DNA from: JAGREO01 sp020446285
GTDB taxonomy: Bacteria > Pseudomonadota > Alphaproteobacteria > Geminicoccales > Geminicoccaceae
NCBI GenBank assembly: GCA_041398005.1
Contig: JAWKVP010000001.1
Coordinates: 558,001 to 622,000, forward strand
Length of the DNA stretch: 64,000 nt
Reading direction: 5' to 3'
Positions 19,997-28,890 of this stretch are shown in pieces. The notes under the pieces are model-generated. The model was not told where the DNA came from. It searched no databases and saw only the letters and a program-made list of their open reading frames with translations. A program made the position numbers and the translations under genes. Numbering within the stretch: the stretch's first letter is position 1; every line of letters starts with the position of its first letter.

Positions 19997-21490
19997 TCAA
20001 TCGAGCAGGAAACCGGCAGGGCCGATGAGCCGCCCGCCTGCCGAAATGGCGGGTGCCTCCGCGCCGGGAGCTACCGACGGTTTGGTCAGGCGCCCTTCGA
20101 TGATCCGCTGCAGGTCGGTGGCGGCGCGATACTGTTCGGTCGGATCGCGCAGCTCGTTTTCGCGCACCGGGCGGACGAGATAGGGAGTGACGATGATGAC
20201 CAGTTCGCTTTCGCTGCGCTGGAAGCTCGTCGAGCGGAACAGGGGGCCGAGAACCGGCAGGTCGCCGAGACCCGGCATCTTCTGCAGATTGTTCTGGGTG
20301 CTGTTCGAGATCAGGCCGCCGATGGCGAAGCTCTGGCCGGAACCGAGCTCGACCGTGGTTTCGGCACGCCGCGTGCGAAGTGCGGGGATCAGCGTTCCGA
20401 CGAGTTCGATGGCATTGGCGAAGTCGAGATCGCTCACTTCCGGCTTGACCCTGAGGCTGATCCGGTCGTTGCCGAGCACGGTCGGCGTGAAGGCCAGGCG
20501 GACGCCGAATTCCTTGAATTCGATCTGGACCTCGTCCTGATCGCGCCCGACCGGAACCGGAAATTCGCCGCCGGCGAGAAAGCTCGCCGTCTCGCCCGAC
20601 AGTGCCGTCAGGTTCGGTTCGGCAAGGACCGCCACGAGGCCCTCGCGTTCGAGCGCATCGATGATGCCGTCGATGGCGACGTCATCGCTGTTGAAACCAC
20701 CGAGAAACGTGCCCGCTTCACCGGCCTGGTCGGAGCTCCGGATGAAGTTGGTGCGATTGTCCGTAAGGAAGCTCCGGCCGGTGAGCAGATTGAAGGTCAT
20801 GTCGCCGAACTGGCCCGCCGCATCCCAGTGGATGCCGAGTGCCTTGTCGGCATCGCGCGCGATTTCGGCGACCCGGACACGGACATTGACCTGGTTGGAG
20901 CCGCGGATCTCGAGCCGGTTGAGGACGATTTCACCCTCGCCGAGAAATCGCCGGGCGAGATCCTCGGCGTCGCGCGCCTCGACCGGCTTGGTGACGAAGC
21001 CGGTGAGAACGATGCCTGAATCGAGCGACGTGACGCGCACATCGCTGCCGGGCAGGGCCTGGCCCAGAACCTCGCTGAGCCGTCCCACCGAATGGGTGAC
21101 GATGATGTCCTTCTGGAAGATCACCGATTCGGCATCGTCAACCGCATAGATCGTCGTCTTGCCGGTCTTCTTGCCGAATACATAGAAGAGCGAGGGCGAA
21201 TGTGCCTGCACGTCGGCGATGGTCGGATCGGCGACGAAGACGGCGGAGGCAGGCGTTTCCAGCTGGAAGATCCGTCCCGAGCGCAATTCGAGATCGAAGC
21301 GCTCCAGCTGCTCGGCGGCAACGGCCGGACCCGCAGCGGGTTCCATGGCGAAGGCTTCGGGTTCGATGGCGAGGGCTTCCTGTCCGGTCGACGCGAGAAC
21401 GCCCATGAGTGCGAGCAGGGCGAGACCACGGCGACAGGTTCCCTGCAGCGTGAAGCGCTTGGATGTGAGCATCGGGTTCATTCCTGTCAT
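19997..21490 (-). CDS. cpaC: CpaC/RcpA outer-membrane secretin
   Basis: The 497-residue protein has a signal peptide (hydrophobic LALLALMGVLAST, cleaved near QEALA), an N-terminal pilus-secretin domain (LETPASAVFVADPTIADVQ), a BON-like middle segment and the C-terminal secretin barrel (VPVGRDQDEVQIEFKEFGVR, PGLGDLPVLGPLFRS, ELVIIVTPYLVRP). It forms the outer-membrane channel for the Flp pilus. The start overlaps the cpaB stop (ATGA). Confidence 0.93.
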   Translation of the reverse strand: MTGMNPMLTSKRFTLQGTCRRGLALLALMGVLASTGQEALAIEPEAFAMEPAAGPAVAAEQLERFDLELRSGRIFQLETPASAVFVADPTIADVQAHSPSLFYVFGKKTGKTTIYAVDDAESVIFQKDIIVTHSVGRLSEVLGQALPGSDVRVTSLDSGIVLTGFVTKPVEARDAEDLARRFLGEGEIVLNRLEIRGSNQVNVRVRVAEIARDADKALGIHWDAAGQFGDMTFNLLTGRSFLTDNRTNFIRSSDQAGEAGTFLGGFNSDDVAIDGIIDALEREGLVAVLAEPNLTALSGETASFLAGGEFPVPVGRDQDEVQIEFKEFGVRLAFTPTVLGNDRISLRVKPEVSDLDFANAIELVGTLIPALRTRRAETTVELGSGQSFAIGGLISNSTQNNLQKMPGLGDLPVLGPLFRSTSFQRSESELVIIVTPYLVRPVRENELRDPTEQYRAATDLQRIIEGRLTKPSVAPGAEAPAISAGGRLIGPAGFLLD

Positions 21491-22377
21491 TGGGCTGGCC
21501 CTGCGGGCAATTCGACCGAAGCGGTGCTCGAACCGCGCATCACGACGAGCTCCCTCGCCTTCTCCGGGCCGGCGGTCGTTCCGAGCACCCGGCTGACATC
21601 GCTGTCCCAGGTCGGCACGGGTGCCAGGATCCGGTCTTCCGGCTTGCGCTCGGTGGCGAGGCTTCGAAGACTGAGGGAGATCTTGCCGAGCTCGCTTGCG
21701 AGCGAAACCATCTCCGCTCCCCTCGGGGTGACCTCGAAGGTCGCCGTTCGCGCCTGATTGCCGCCCTTGCCCTGCGCCTCGGGCAGGGATGTACCGGCGG
21801 AATTCATCTGCCGGCCCATGGCGATCACCCGGACATCCTGGAGAACGGTCTCGCTCACGCGCCGCGAGACATCGTTGCCGTCCTCCATTCGTGTGGAAAT
21901 GTTCTGGGACAGAATGATGTCGACACGGTCGCCCGGAAAGATCAGGCCGGCATTGCTCGACGCCTCGTCGACCGGGATCGTGATCGCGCGCATGTCCGGG
22001 CCGAGGACGACCGCGAGAAAACCGCGATCGCCCGGTTTGACGAGACTGCCTTCGGTAACGGGCTCGCCGGCGACGATCTCCTTGCGGACGACCGCACCGT
22101 CGAGTTCGCTCATCGGCCGCTGACCCTCGACGAAGTAACTCTCGGGCACCTCGATATCCGGCCATCTCTGCCACTCGAAGCTCGGCTCTGCGACGAACGA
22201 GCCGACGCCGAGCGACTTCGCGGCGACCAGCACCTTCTTGAATTTGACTTCCGCCGCAGGAGCGGCCGTGGCGACGGCCGGTGCGGTCTTCTTTTCCTCG
22301 AGCCAGCTGCGCGCCATGTAGGCGGTGGCACCGGCGAGGAGAAGGGCGATCAGCGGAATCATGAGGCGCTGGAGCAT
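21487..22377 (-). CDS. cpaB: CpaB/RcpC pilus assembly protein
   Basis: The 296-residue protein has an N-terminal membrane anchor (LMIPLIALLLAGATAYM), an SAF-like domain (VLVAAKSLGVGSFV) and the RcpC/CpaB domain with PGDRVDIIL. It is the periplasmic partner of the CpaC secretin. It starts 6 bp after the cpaA stop and overlaps cpaC at its end. Confidence 0.9.
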   Translation of the reverse strand: MLQRLMIPLIALLLAGATAYMARSWLEEKKTAPAVATAAPAAEVKFKKVLVAAKSLGVGSFVAEPSFEWQRWPDIEVPESYFVEGQRPMSELDGAVVRKEIVAGEPVTEGSLVKPGDRGFLAVVLGPDMRAITIPVDEASSNAGLIFPGDRVDIILSQNISTRMEDGNDVSRRVSETVLQDVRVIAMGRQMNSAGTSLPEAQGKGGNQARTATFEVTPRGAEMVSLASELGKISLSLRSLATERKPEDRILAPVPTWDSDVSRVLGTTAGPEKARELVVMRGSSTASVELPAGPAQ

Positions 22378-22383
22378 CTTGCC

Positions 22384-22968
22384 TTATCCAATCAGGGGGA
22401 CATGCTGGAGGACGACCCAGACACCGCCGGCGGCGATGGCGACGCCGTAGGGTACGGTCAGCCGCGGGCGGGAACGTTCGGCATCACCTCCGGTGGCGTC
22501 CGGGCTGCCCGCATGGCCCGCTTCCTCCGCCGGGGCGATCCCGTCGAGGCGGGTCATTGCGGATGCGAGCTGTCGCGTGACCGGAAAGGCGAAGGGCGCC
22601 CAGGCGGAGAACGCAACATACCAGACTGCGAGAAGGCCGCCCGCAAGCGACACGAACAGGAGAAACGGGCCGAGCATCGACAGGTCGCACCAGAGCGCGA
22701 GTGCGCTCACCAGCTTGACATCGCCACCGCCGAGGATACCGCGGTTCCAGAGAAGGAAGGTGACGGCGAAGACGCTGGCAAACGAGATGAAATGTCCGGC
22801 AAGGTTAACGGACCGGGGCGAAAAAAAAGCGAGGGGAACGACCAGCAGGGCCATGCCGAGACAGACCCAGTTCGGAATGATCCGCCGTGCCACGTCCGAA
22901 ATCGCCGCGATGGCGAGCAGGACGAGCGCCATGATGGCAATCGCGACGTCACTCCATGAAAGGTCCAT
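22384..22968 (-). CDS. cpaA: CpaA/TadV prepilin peptidase (A24 family)
   Basis: The 194-residue, multi-pass inner-membrane aspartyl protease matures the Flp prepilin at the Gly before its TAIEYG motif. Both catalytic Asp contexts are visible: SDVARRIIPN near residue 25 and GGGDVKL near residue 84. The region around residues 145-170 is an acidic, Gly-rich loop not usual in short homologues. The ATG at 22968 has GGAG 11 bases upstream; an upstream ATG at 23016 would add a Pro-rich tail before the first helix. Confidence 0.9.
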   Translation of the reverse strand: MDLSWSDVAIAIMALVLLAIAAISDVARRIIPNWVCLGMALLVVPLAFFSPRSVNLAGHFISFASVFAVTFLLWNRGILGGGDVKLVSALALWCDLSMLGPFLLFVSLAGGLLAVWYVAFSAWAPFAFPVTRQLASAMTRLDGIAPAEEAGHAGSPDATGGDAERSRPRLTVPYGVAIAAGGVWVVLQHVPLIG

Positions 22969-23061
22969 CGGCAGCGGCTCCGTTTGCGGCGGGAGGAATG
23001 TGGGCGAGGCAGGCAATTCGAGCGGGACCGGCGGCGTATACCGCCGGTCCCCGACGAAATG

Positions 23062-23259
23062 TTAGGTGCCACCGGTGCCGCTGGCCGCAGCGTTGCCGGC
23101 ATCGAGCGATTCCTCGATCGACGTGAACGTCGTCACGAGCTGATCGCCGATCTGGCTGAGAATCGCCAGGATGGCGACGGACACGAGGGCGGCGATCAGA
23201 CCATACTCGATGGCGGTGGCGCCGTTCTCGTCGCGAATCAGGTGTTTGATGGCATTCAT
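23062..23259 (-). CDS. flp: Flp/Fap-type major pilin
   Basis: The 65-residue prepilin has a short positive leader MNAIKHLIRDENG, then ATAIEYGLIAALVSVAIL, the class IVb Flp motif with the E-Y pair after the cleavage Gly. A Ser- and Gly-rich C-terminus follows. It is the structural subunit of the Flp pilus. An AGGAG lies eight bases before the ATG at 23259; the in-frame ATG at 23277 would place the ribosome site inside the gene. It is the first gene of the locus, 93 bp before cpaA. Confidence 0.93.
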   Translation of the reverse strand: MNAIKHLIRDENGATAIEYGLIAALVSVAILAILSQIGDQLVTTFTSIEESLDAGNAAASGTGGT

Positions 23260-23284
23260 ATGAAGCACTCCTTTCATTCAAAGA

Positions 23285-23327
23285 CCCCATCGATGGGGAA
23301 TTTGCCCGCAAAACCTTTCAAAAAGGT
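23285..23327. promoter_or_regulatory. two palindromes in the flp / nucleoside operon divergent gap
   Basis: CCCCATCGATGGGG (23285-23298) is a perfect 14-bp palindrome. ACCTTT-CAA-AAAGGT (23313-23327) is a perfect 6-bp hairpin. Both lie in the 206-bp gap between flp (leftward) and the permease gene (rightward), about 25-70 bp before the flp start. They may be operator sites or leader structures; no promoter boxes are clear. Confidence 0.4.
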
Positions 23328-23465
23328 AAATTGGCGATCATCTTCCGCTATCGTTCGCTCGAATATCGCGAATGAAGCTGAAGAATGTACCGTCGGGCTG
23401 TTGCAGGACGCGCTCTTGCGACTAAGCTCGGGTGCAGCAACAACCGCCTGCGCTGGAAGACTGGT

Positions 23466-24569
23466 ATGCGGGGAGAAAAACTGCCGGCCTGGGTGAATCT
23501 GGGGCTGCTGCCGCTCATCAATCTCACCCTGGCGTTTCTCGCATCCGGTGTCGTCGTCCTCATGCTGGGAGAAAATCCCTTCGAGGCGATGCGGCTTCTG
23601 CTACAGGGCGCGTTCGGCTATGGCGGAGCGATCGGCTACACGCTGTTCTACGCCACCAATTTCATCTTCACCGGCCTTGCCGTCGCCCTCGCCTTCCATT
23701 GCGGGCTGTTCAACATCGGCGGTGAGGGACAGGCCTGTATCGGCGGCCTCGGCGTCGGGCTGGTCGGGCTGTGGTTCGGCCATCTGCCGGCACCGCTCGC
23801 CATTCTCCTCGCCATCGCCGCCGCCGCCCTCTTCGGCGGCCTGTATGGCTGGATCCCCGGCTGGCTGCAGGCGCGGCGCGGCAGCCATACGGTCATCACC
23901 ACCATCATGCTCAATTTCATCGCCGCCTCGCTGATGACCTGGCTTATGGTCAACGTGCTCATCAAGCCGGGGCAGCAATCTCCCGAAAGCGAGACGTTCA
24001 ACCAGAACATCTGGCTGCCGCCGATACACGAACTGGCGGCCCGGTTCGGTTTCTCCCTCGACCGTTCGCCCCTCAATGCCTCGATCTTCATTGCCCTGTC
24101 GTGCTGTATCCTCGTCTGGCTGTTCGTCTGGAAGACGCGCAGCGGCTATGAACTCCGCATCGTCGGCAAAAGCTCCGCCGCCGCCGTCTATGCCGGCATA
24201 TCGCCGCAGAAGAACATCATGCTGGCCATGACCCTTTCCGGCGCGCTTGCCGGAATGATGGCGCTCAACGAGATTCTCGGCTCGCAGCACCGGCTGATCC
24301 TCGACTTCACCGGCGGTTACGGCTTCGTCGGCATCGCCGTGGCGCTCATGGGCCGCAATCATCCCGTCGGCGTCGTGCTCGCCTCCATTCTCTTCGGCGC
24401 GCTCTATCAGGGCGGCTCGGAACTGTCCTTCGACATGCCGGCGATCAATCGCGACATGGTGGTCGTCATCCAGGGACTGGTCATCCTCTTCGCCGGCGCG
24501 CTGGAGCACATGTTCCGGCCCGCACTGGAGCGGGTCTTCGCGCGTCCCGTGCCTTCCGGAGGCGCATGA
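23466..24569 (+). CDS. nucleoside-type ABC transporter permease (NupP/YufP-like)
   Basis: The 367-residue polytopic protein of the BPD_transp_2/RbsC-LivH superfamily is most like permeases of BMP-dependent nucleoside importers. Typical marks are HCGLFNIGGEGQ, YGWIPGWLQARRGSHTVITTIMLN and GYGFVGIAVALMGRNHP. The ATG at 23466 has GGAAG nine bases upstream and starts just before the first helix. The next permease follows after 3 bp, and the gene heads a salvage operon. No ATPase or binding-protein gene is present upstream, where the pilus locus begins. Confidence 0.85.
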   Translation: MRGEKLPAWVNLGLLPLINLTLAFLASGVVVLMLGENPFEAMRLLLQGAFGYGGAIGYTLFYATNFIFTGLAVALAFHCGLFNIGGEGQACIGGLGVGLVGLWFGHLPAPLAILLAIAAAALFGGLYGWIPGWLQARRGSHTVITTIMLNFIAASLMTWLMVNVLIKPGQQSPESETFNQNIWLPPIHELAARFGFSLDRSPLNASIFIALSCCILVWLFVWKTRSGYELRIVGKSSAAAVYAGISPQKNIMLAMTLSGALAGMMALNEILGSQHRLILDFTGGYGFVGIAVALMGRNHPVGVVLASILFGALYQGGSELSFDMPAINRDMVVVIQGLVILFAGALEHMFRPALERVFARPVPSGGA

Positions 24570-24572
24570 ACG

Positions 24573-25547
24573 ATGGAATTCAGCTATCTCTCCGCGCTGC
24601 TCCTCCTCGACAGCACCATCCGCCTCGCCGCCCCGCTCGTGCTCGCCGCACTCGCCGGTCTCTTCTCGGAACGCTCGGGCGTGGTCGATATCGGTCTCGA
24701 AGGCAAGATGCTCGGTGCCGCATTCGCCGCCGCCGCCATCGCCCAGACCACGGGCTCGGCATGGATGGGGCTGGGCATGGCGATCCTCGTCTCCGTCGCG
24801 CTGGCGATGGTCCACGGCTTCGCCAGCATCACCCACAGGGGCGATCAGGTGGTCTCCGGCATGGCCATCAACATCGCCGTCGCGGGGCTCGGCCCGACAC
24901 TGGCGGATGCCTGGTTCGATCAGGCCGGACGGGTGCAGGTCACCGGCGACGGCACCCGCTTCCAGCCGATCGAACTGCCGTTTTCCGACGAAATCGGCAG
25001 GATTCCCTATGTCGGGCAACTCTATGTCGAAGTCATCAGCGGCCATAATCTGCTCGTCTATGTGGCGGCGCTGGCGGTTCCGCTCGTTGCGTGGATCGTC
25101 TACCGGACGCGGTTCGGACTGCGGCTGCGCGCGGTCGGCGAGAATCCGGGTGCGGTGGATACGGCCGGCATTTCGGTCACGCTGATGCGCTATCGCGCAT
25201 TGATGGCAACGGGCGTTCTCTGCGGCATCGCCGGCGCCTATCTCTCCATCGCCCAGAATGTCGGCTTCACCCGCAACATGACCGCGGGCATGGGCTATCT
25301 GGCGCTCGCCGCGCTCATCTTCGGCAAATGGCGGCCGGTGCCCGCCCTTCTCGCCTGTCTCCTGTTCGCATTCACCGATGCCCTGCAGGCGCGGTTGCAG
25401 GGTGTGGACATTCCCGGTATCGGACAGATTCCGATCCAGGCCATCCAGGCGCTGCCCTATCTTCTCACCATTCTCCTGCTCGCGGGCTTTGTCGGGCAGG
25501 CGGTCGCGCCGAAGGCCATCGGCCAGCCTTATGTGAAGGAACGATGA
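24573..25547 (+). CDS. nucleoside-type ABC transporter permease (NupQ/YufQ-like)
   Basis: The 324-residue second permease is the usual heterodimer partner of the preceding one. It has about eight hydrophobic segments and the family motifs LFSERSGVVDIGLEGKMLG, THRGDQVVSGMAIN and LRAVGENPGAVDTAGI. It overlaps the downstream deaminase-phosphorylase gene by ATGA. Nucleosides are the likely substrate because all downstream enzymes act on nucleosides. Confidence 0.86.
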   Translation: MEFSYLSALLLLDSTIRLAAPLVLAALAGLFSERSGVVDIGLEGKMLGAAFAAAAIAQTTGSAWMGLGMAILVSVALAMVHGFASITHRGDQVVSGMAINIAVAGLGPTLADAWFDQAGRVQVTGDGTRFQPIELPFSDEIGRIPYVGQLYVEVISGHNLLVYVAALAVPLVAWIVYRTRFGLRLRAVGENPGAVDTAGISVTLMRYRALMATGVLCGIAGAYLSIAQNVGFTRNMTAGMGYLALAALIFGKWRPVPALLACLLFAFTDALQARLQGVDIPGIGQIPIQAIQALPYLLTILLLAGFVGQAVAPKAIGQPYVKER

Positions 25548-26776
25548 GGAACCTGATCGATGCAGCGCGATCCGTGCGCGCGAGGGCCTATGCCCCCTAC
25601 TCGAATTTCCGCGTGGGCTGTGCGCTGCGTACCGCTTCGGGAGCGGTCTTTGTCGGGGCCAATGTCGAGAACGCCGCCTATCCGCAGGGACATTGCGCCG
25701 AGCGCAGCGCCGTCTCGGCGATGATCGCCGCCGGCGAGGAGGGAATAGCCGAGGTGGCGGTGGCCGGCAGCGGGGATGGCCCCTGCGCGCCCTGTGGCGG
25801 CTGCCGGCAGCTCCTGTTCGAACATGCCGGACCCGGCGTGCCGGTCTACATGACGGGCGATACGGCGGAGGTGGCGACCATGACGCTCGGCGAGCTGCTG
25901 CCGGCGGCGTTCGGGCCGGAGGCGCTGGATGTCGCCGGCGCAGGCGAGCGCGGTGCCGCCACCGTCGCCGGTGCGACGGCGGCCCGCGACGAGGCACTGG
26001 CCGAGGCGCGCGCGTTCGGCCCGCGTCTCGGGCTGGTGCTGGGATCGGGCCTCGCTCCGGTGCTGGATCTGGTGACGATCGAGAAGACCTACGATCTGGA
26101 AGCGCTGCTGCCCTTCGCCGGAGCACCGGTCGAGGGGCATGTGCGTTCGCTCCATCTGGGCCGCATCGGCGACCTTCGTGTCGCCTGCGTCGAGGGTCGC
26201 GCGCATCTCTACGAGGGTGACATCATGGCACCCGTGCGCCTCGTCCGCCTGATAGCGGATCTCGGCGTCGGTGCATTGCTCCTGACGAGCGCCGTCGGCG
26301 GCATTCGCGACGGGCTCGATGCGGGCTGCATCGTCTGCGTCGACGATCACATCAATCTCACCGGCATCAACCCGCTCTGCGGTGCCAATGACGACACCTA
26401 CGGCCCGCGCTTTCCGGACATGAGCGAGGCCTATGACAGGCACCTTCGCGACCTGCTCGACGCGGCCTCGGCAAGGTGCGGCGTGCCGCTCGAACACGGC
26501 ATCTATGCCGGCTGGATGGGACCGTCCTTCGAGACCCCGGCGGAAATCCGCATGATGCGCATGCTCGGCGGCGACATCGTCGGCATGTCGGTGGTCGCCG
26601 AAGCGATCGCGGCCGCCCATGCCGGCCTGCCGCTCGCCGTCCTTTCCATCGTCGTCAACCGTGCGGCGGGACTGGAGGAGGGCCGGCTCAGCCATGGTGA
26701 AACACTGGAACAGGGTCGCCGCGCCGCACCGAAGGTGGCGATGCTGATCGAAGCCTTTGCGGAGATGTTCTCATGA
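25544..26776 (+). CDS. fused cytidine deaminase - purine nucleoside phosphorylase
   Basis: One unbroken 410-residue frame holds two enzymes. Residues 1 to about 125 are a cytidine deaminase with Zn site HCAERSA (Cys51, Glu53) and PCGGCRQ (Cys84, Cys87). After an Ala- and Gly-rich linker, residues about 155-410 are a trimeric-type purine nucleoside phosphorylase: phosphate loop VLGSGL, GRAHLYEG, LLTSAVGGI, MGPSFETPAE and IVVNRAAG, whose Asn fits 6-oxopurines. It should deaminate (deoxy)cytidine and phosphorolyse (deoxy)inosine and (deoxy)guanosine. It is coupled by ATGA overlaps to the permease before and deoC after. Both active sites look intact. The domain calls are firm; activity of the fusion is inferred. 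Confidence 0.88.
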   Translation: MRNLIDAARSVRARAYAPYSNFRVGCALRTASGAVFVGANVENAAYPQGHCAERSAVSAMIAAGEEGIAEVAVAGSGDGPCAPCGGCRQLLFEHAGPGVPVYMTGDTAEVATMTLGELLPAAFGPEALDVAGAGERGAATVAGATAARDEALAEARAFGPRLGLVLGSGLAPVLDLVTIEKTYDLEALLPFAGAPVEGHVRSLHLGRIGDLRVACVEGRAHLYEGDIMAPVRLVRLIADLGVGALLLTSAVGGIRDGLDAGCIVCVDDHINLTGINPLCGANDDTYGPRFPDMSEAYDRHLRDLLDAASARCGVPLEHGIYAGWMGPSFETPAEIRMMRMLGGDIVGMSVVAEAIAAAHAGLPLAVLSIVVNRAAGLEEGRLSHGETLEQGRRAAPKVAMLIEAFAEMFS

Positions 26777-27558
26777 GCGATACGCCAGCCACCGGCCGCC
26801 AGACCATCGACAGCCTGGTCGGCGAAGCGCGTGGAATCCGGGGCGATGCACGCGCCGCCGGGCGTATCCTGCCGCTTCTCGATCTCACCTCCCTCGGCGG
26901 GTCGGAGAGCGAGGCGGATATCGACCGGCTCTGCCGCAAGGCGGTCGCGCACGCGGTCGCCGCCGTCTGCATCCACGACCGGCATCTGCCGCAGGCGCGC
27001 GGGCTGCTTGCCGGATCGGGTGTGGCGCTCGCCACCGTCATCGCCTTTCCCGATGGCGGCGACGACATCCTCAAGGCGGCAGACGACAGCGCCGCGGCGG
27101 TGGCCGACGGAGCCGACGAGATCGATGTGGTGGCACCCCTCGATGCAGCGCTCTCCGGCGATATCGAGCTTGCCGGCGAGCTGGTCGAAAGCTGCCGTGC
27201 CGCCGTGGGCCCCGATGTCCGGATCAAGCTCATCCTCGAAACCGGCAGGCTCGCCGACGGTGCGCTCATCACCGCCGTCGCCCGTTCGGCGGTGATGGCC
27301 GGGATCGATTTTCTCAAGACGTCCACCGGCAGGATTCCCGTCGGCGCGACGCTCGAAGCGGCGGCATTGCTGCTCGCCGTCATCCAGGAGGCCGAGGGCC
27401 GGGTCGGGCTGAAACTCTCCGGCGGCGTGCGCACCACCGACGATGCCGCCGCCTATCTCCATCTCGTCGACCGGGTCATGGGCGAGGAATGGGTCACGCG
27501 GGACCGGCTGCGCTTCGGCGCGTCGGGCCTGCTCGACGACCTTCTGGCCCGGCGCTGA
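26773..27558 (+). CDS. deoC: deoxyribose-phosphate aldolase
   Basis: The 261-residue class I aldolase splits 2-deoxyribose 5-phosphate into glyceraldehyde 3-phosphate and acetaldehyde, using the sugar released by the phosphorylases of this operon. The Schiff-base Lys lies in FLKTSTG, with the proton-relay Lys in KLSGGVRT. DEIDVV is the conserved Asp segment. It overlaps the upstream fusion gene by ATGA. Confidence 0.93.
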   Translation: MSDTPATGRQTIDSLVGEARGIRGDARAAGRILPLLDLTSLGGSESEADIDRLCRKAVAHAVAAVCIHDRHLPQARGLLAGSGVALATVIAFPDGGDDILKAADDSAAAVADGADEIDVVAPLDAALSGDIELAGELVESCRAAVGPDVRIKLILETGRLADGALITAVARSAVMAGIDFLKTSTGRIPVGATLEAAALLLAVIQEAEGRVGLKLSGGVRTTDDAAAYLHLVDRVMGEEWVTRDRLRFGASGLLDDLLARR

Positions 27559-27568
27559 ATGCCCTGCC

Positions 27569-28876
27569 ATGCTGCCGCAGGAACTCATCCGCAAAAAACG
27601 CGACGCCCGCGCACTCACGGCGGAGGAAATCGCGTTTCTCGTGCGTGGCATGACGGACGGGAGCCTCGCCGACAGCCAGATCGGCGCGCTGGCGATGGCC
27701 ATCCTGCTCAACGGCATGGACACGGACGAGACCGTTGCGCTGACGCTGGCCATGCGTTCCTCGGGCAGCGTGCTCGACTGGTCGCACCTGCCGGGTCCGG
27801 TCGTCGACAAGCATTCCACCGGCGGCGTCGGCGACAAGGTGAGCCTGATCCTCGCACCGCTGCTCGCCGCCTGCGGCCTGTTCGTGCCGATGATTTCCGG
27901 ACGCGGCCTCGGGCATACCGGCGGCACGCTGGACAAGCTCGAAAGCATCGAGGGCTATGCGGCGCATGCCGACCGCGCAATCCTTCGCCGTGTCGTGGAG
28001 GCGACAGGCTGCGCCATCGTCGGTGCCGGCGCCGATCTCGCGCCCGCCGACCGCAAGCTCTATGCCATTCGCGATGTCACCGCCACGGTCGAGAGCCTGC
28101 CGCTCATCACCGCCTCCATTCTCTCGAAGAAGCTCGCCGCCGGCCCCTCGGCGCTGGTGATGGACGTCAAGACCGGAAGCGGCGCGTTCATGGCGCAAAT
28201 CGACGAGGCACGGTCGCTTGCCCGTTCGCTGGTCGATGTCGCCAATGGTGCGGGACTGCCGGCGAGGGCGCTCATAACCGACATGAACGAGGTGCTCGGC
28301 ACCACCGCCGGCAACGCGCTCGAAGTGTACGAGACCGTGCGCTTCCTGCGCGGCGACGAACGCGACCCGCGGCTTCTGGAGATCACCCTTGCGCTGGGCG
28401 GGATCCTGCTGGACATGGCCGGGATGAGCGACGGCCGGACGCGGCTGGAGACAGTGCTCGCATCCGGTGATGCGGCCGAGCGCTTTTCGATGATGGTGGC
28501 GGCACTCGGAGGCGTGGATGTTCTCGACGATCCGGAACGCCTGCCGACAGCACCTGTCATGCGCGAGGTGAAGGCGACGGATGGCGGGCATGTCGCGCGG
28601 ATCGATGTGCGCGCACTCGGCCTTGCCGTGATCGGCCTCGGTGGCGGTCGCAGCCGGCCCGATCAGGCCATCGACCATGCCGTCGGGCTCAGCGCCGTCG
28701 CCGGCCGGGGACGTCAGGTCGCGCGCGGCGATCCCCTCGCATTCGTGCATGCCCGGGACGAGGCGGCGGCGGATGCGGCTGTCGAAACTGTCCGCCGCGC
28801 CTTTGTCCTGAGTGAAGCAGGACCGCCGGCGCTACCCGTCGCGATCGAAACCGTTTCGGCCGTCACCGGGGCATGA
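27569..28876 (+). CDS. deoA: thymidine phosphorylase
   Basis: The 435-residue enzyme phosphorolyses thymidine (and deoxyuridine) to base and deoxyribose 1-phosphate. The glycosyltransferase family 3 N-terminal helical domain, the signature DKHSTGGVGDKVS, the MISGRGLGHTGGTLDKLES block and MDVKTGSGAFM are all intact, with the C-terminal PYNP domain after about residue 345. The ATG at 27569 is 10 bp after the deoC stop. No phosphopentomutase gene follows in the operon. It is convergent with the TMEM43-like gene. Confidence 0.94.
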   Translation: MLPQELIRKKRDARALTAEEIAFLVRGMTDGSLADSQIGALAMAILLNGMDTDETVALTLAMRSSGSVLDWSHLPGPVVDKHSTGGVGDKVSLILAPLLAACGLFVPMISGRGLGHTGGTLDKLESIEGYAAHADRAILRRVVEATGCAIVGAGADLAPADRKLYAIRDVTATVESLPLITASILSKKLAAGPSALVMDVKTGSGAFMAQIDEARSLARSLVDVANGAGLPARALITDMNEVLGTTAGNALEVYETVRFLRGDERDPRLLEITLALGGILLDMAGMSDGRTRLETVLASGDAAERFSMMVAALGGVDVLDDPERLPTAPVMREVKATDGGHVARIDVRALGLAVIGLGGGRSRPDQAIDHAVGLSAVAGRGRQVARGDPLAFVHARDEAAADAAVETVRRAFVLSEAGPPALPVAIETVSAVTGA

Positions 28877-28890
28877 GCCGGCAGCTTTCC

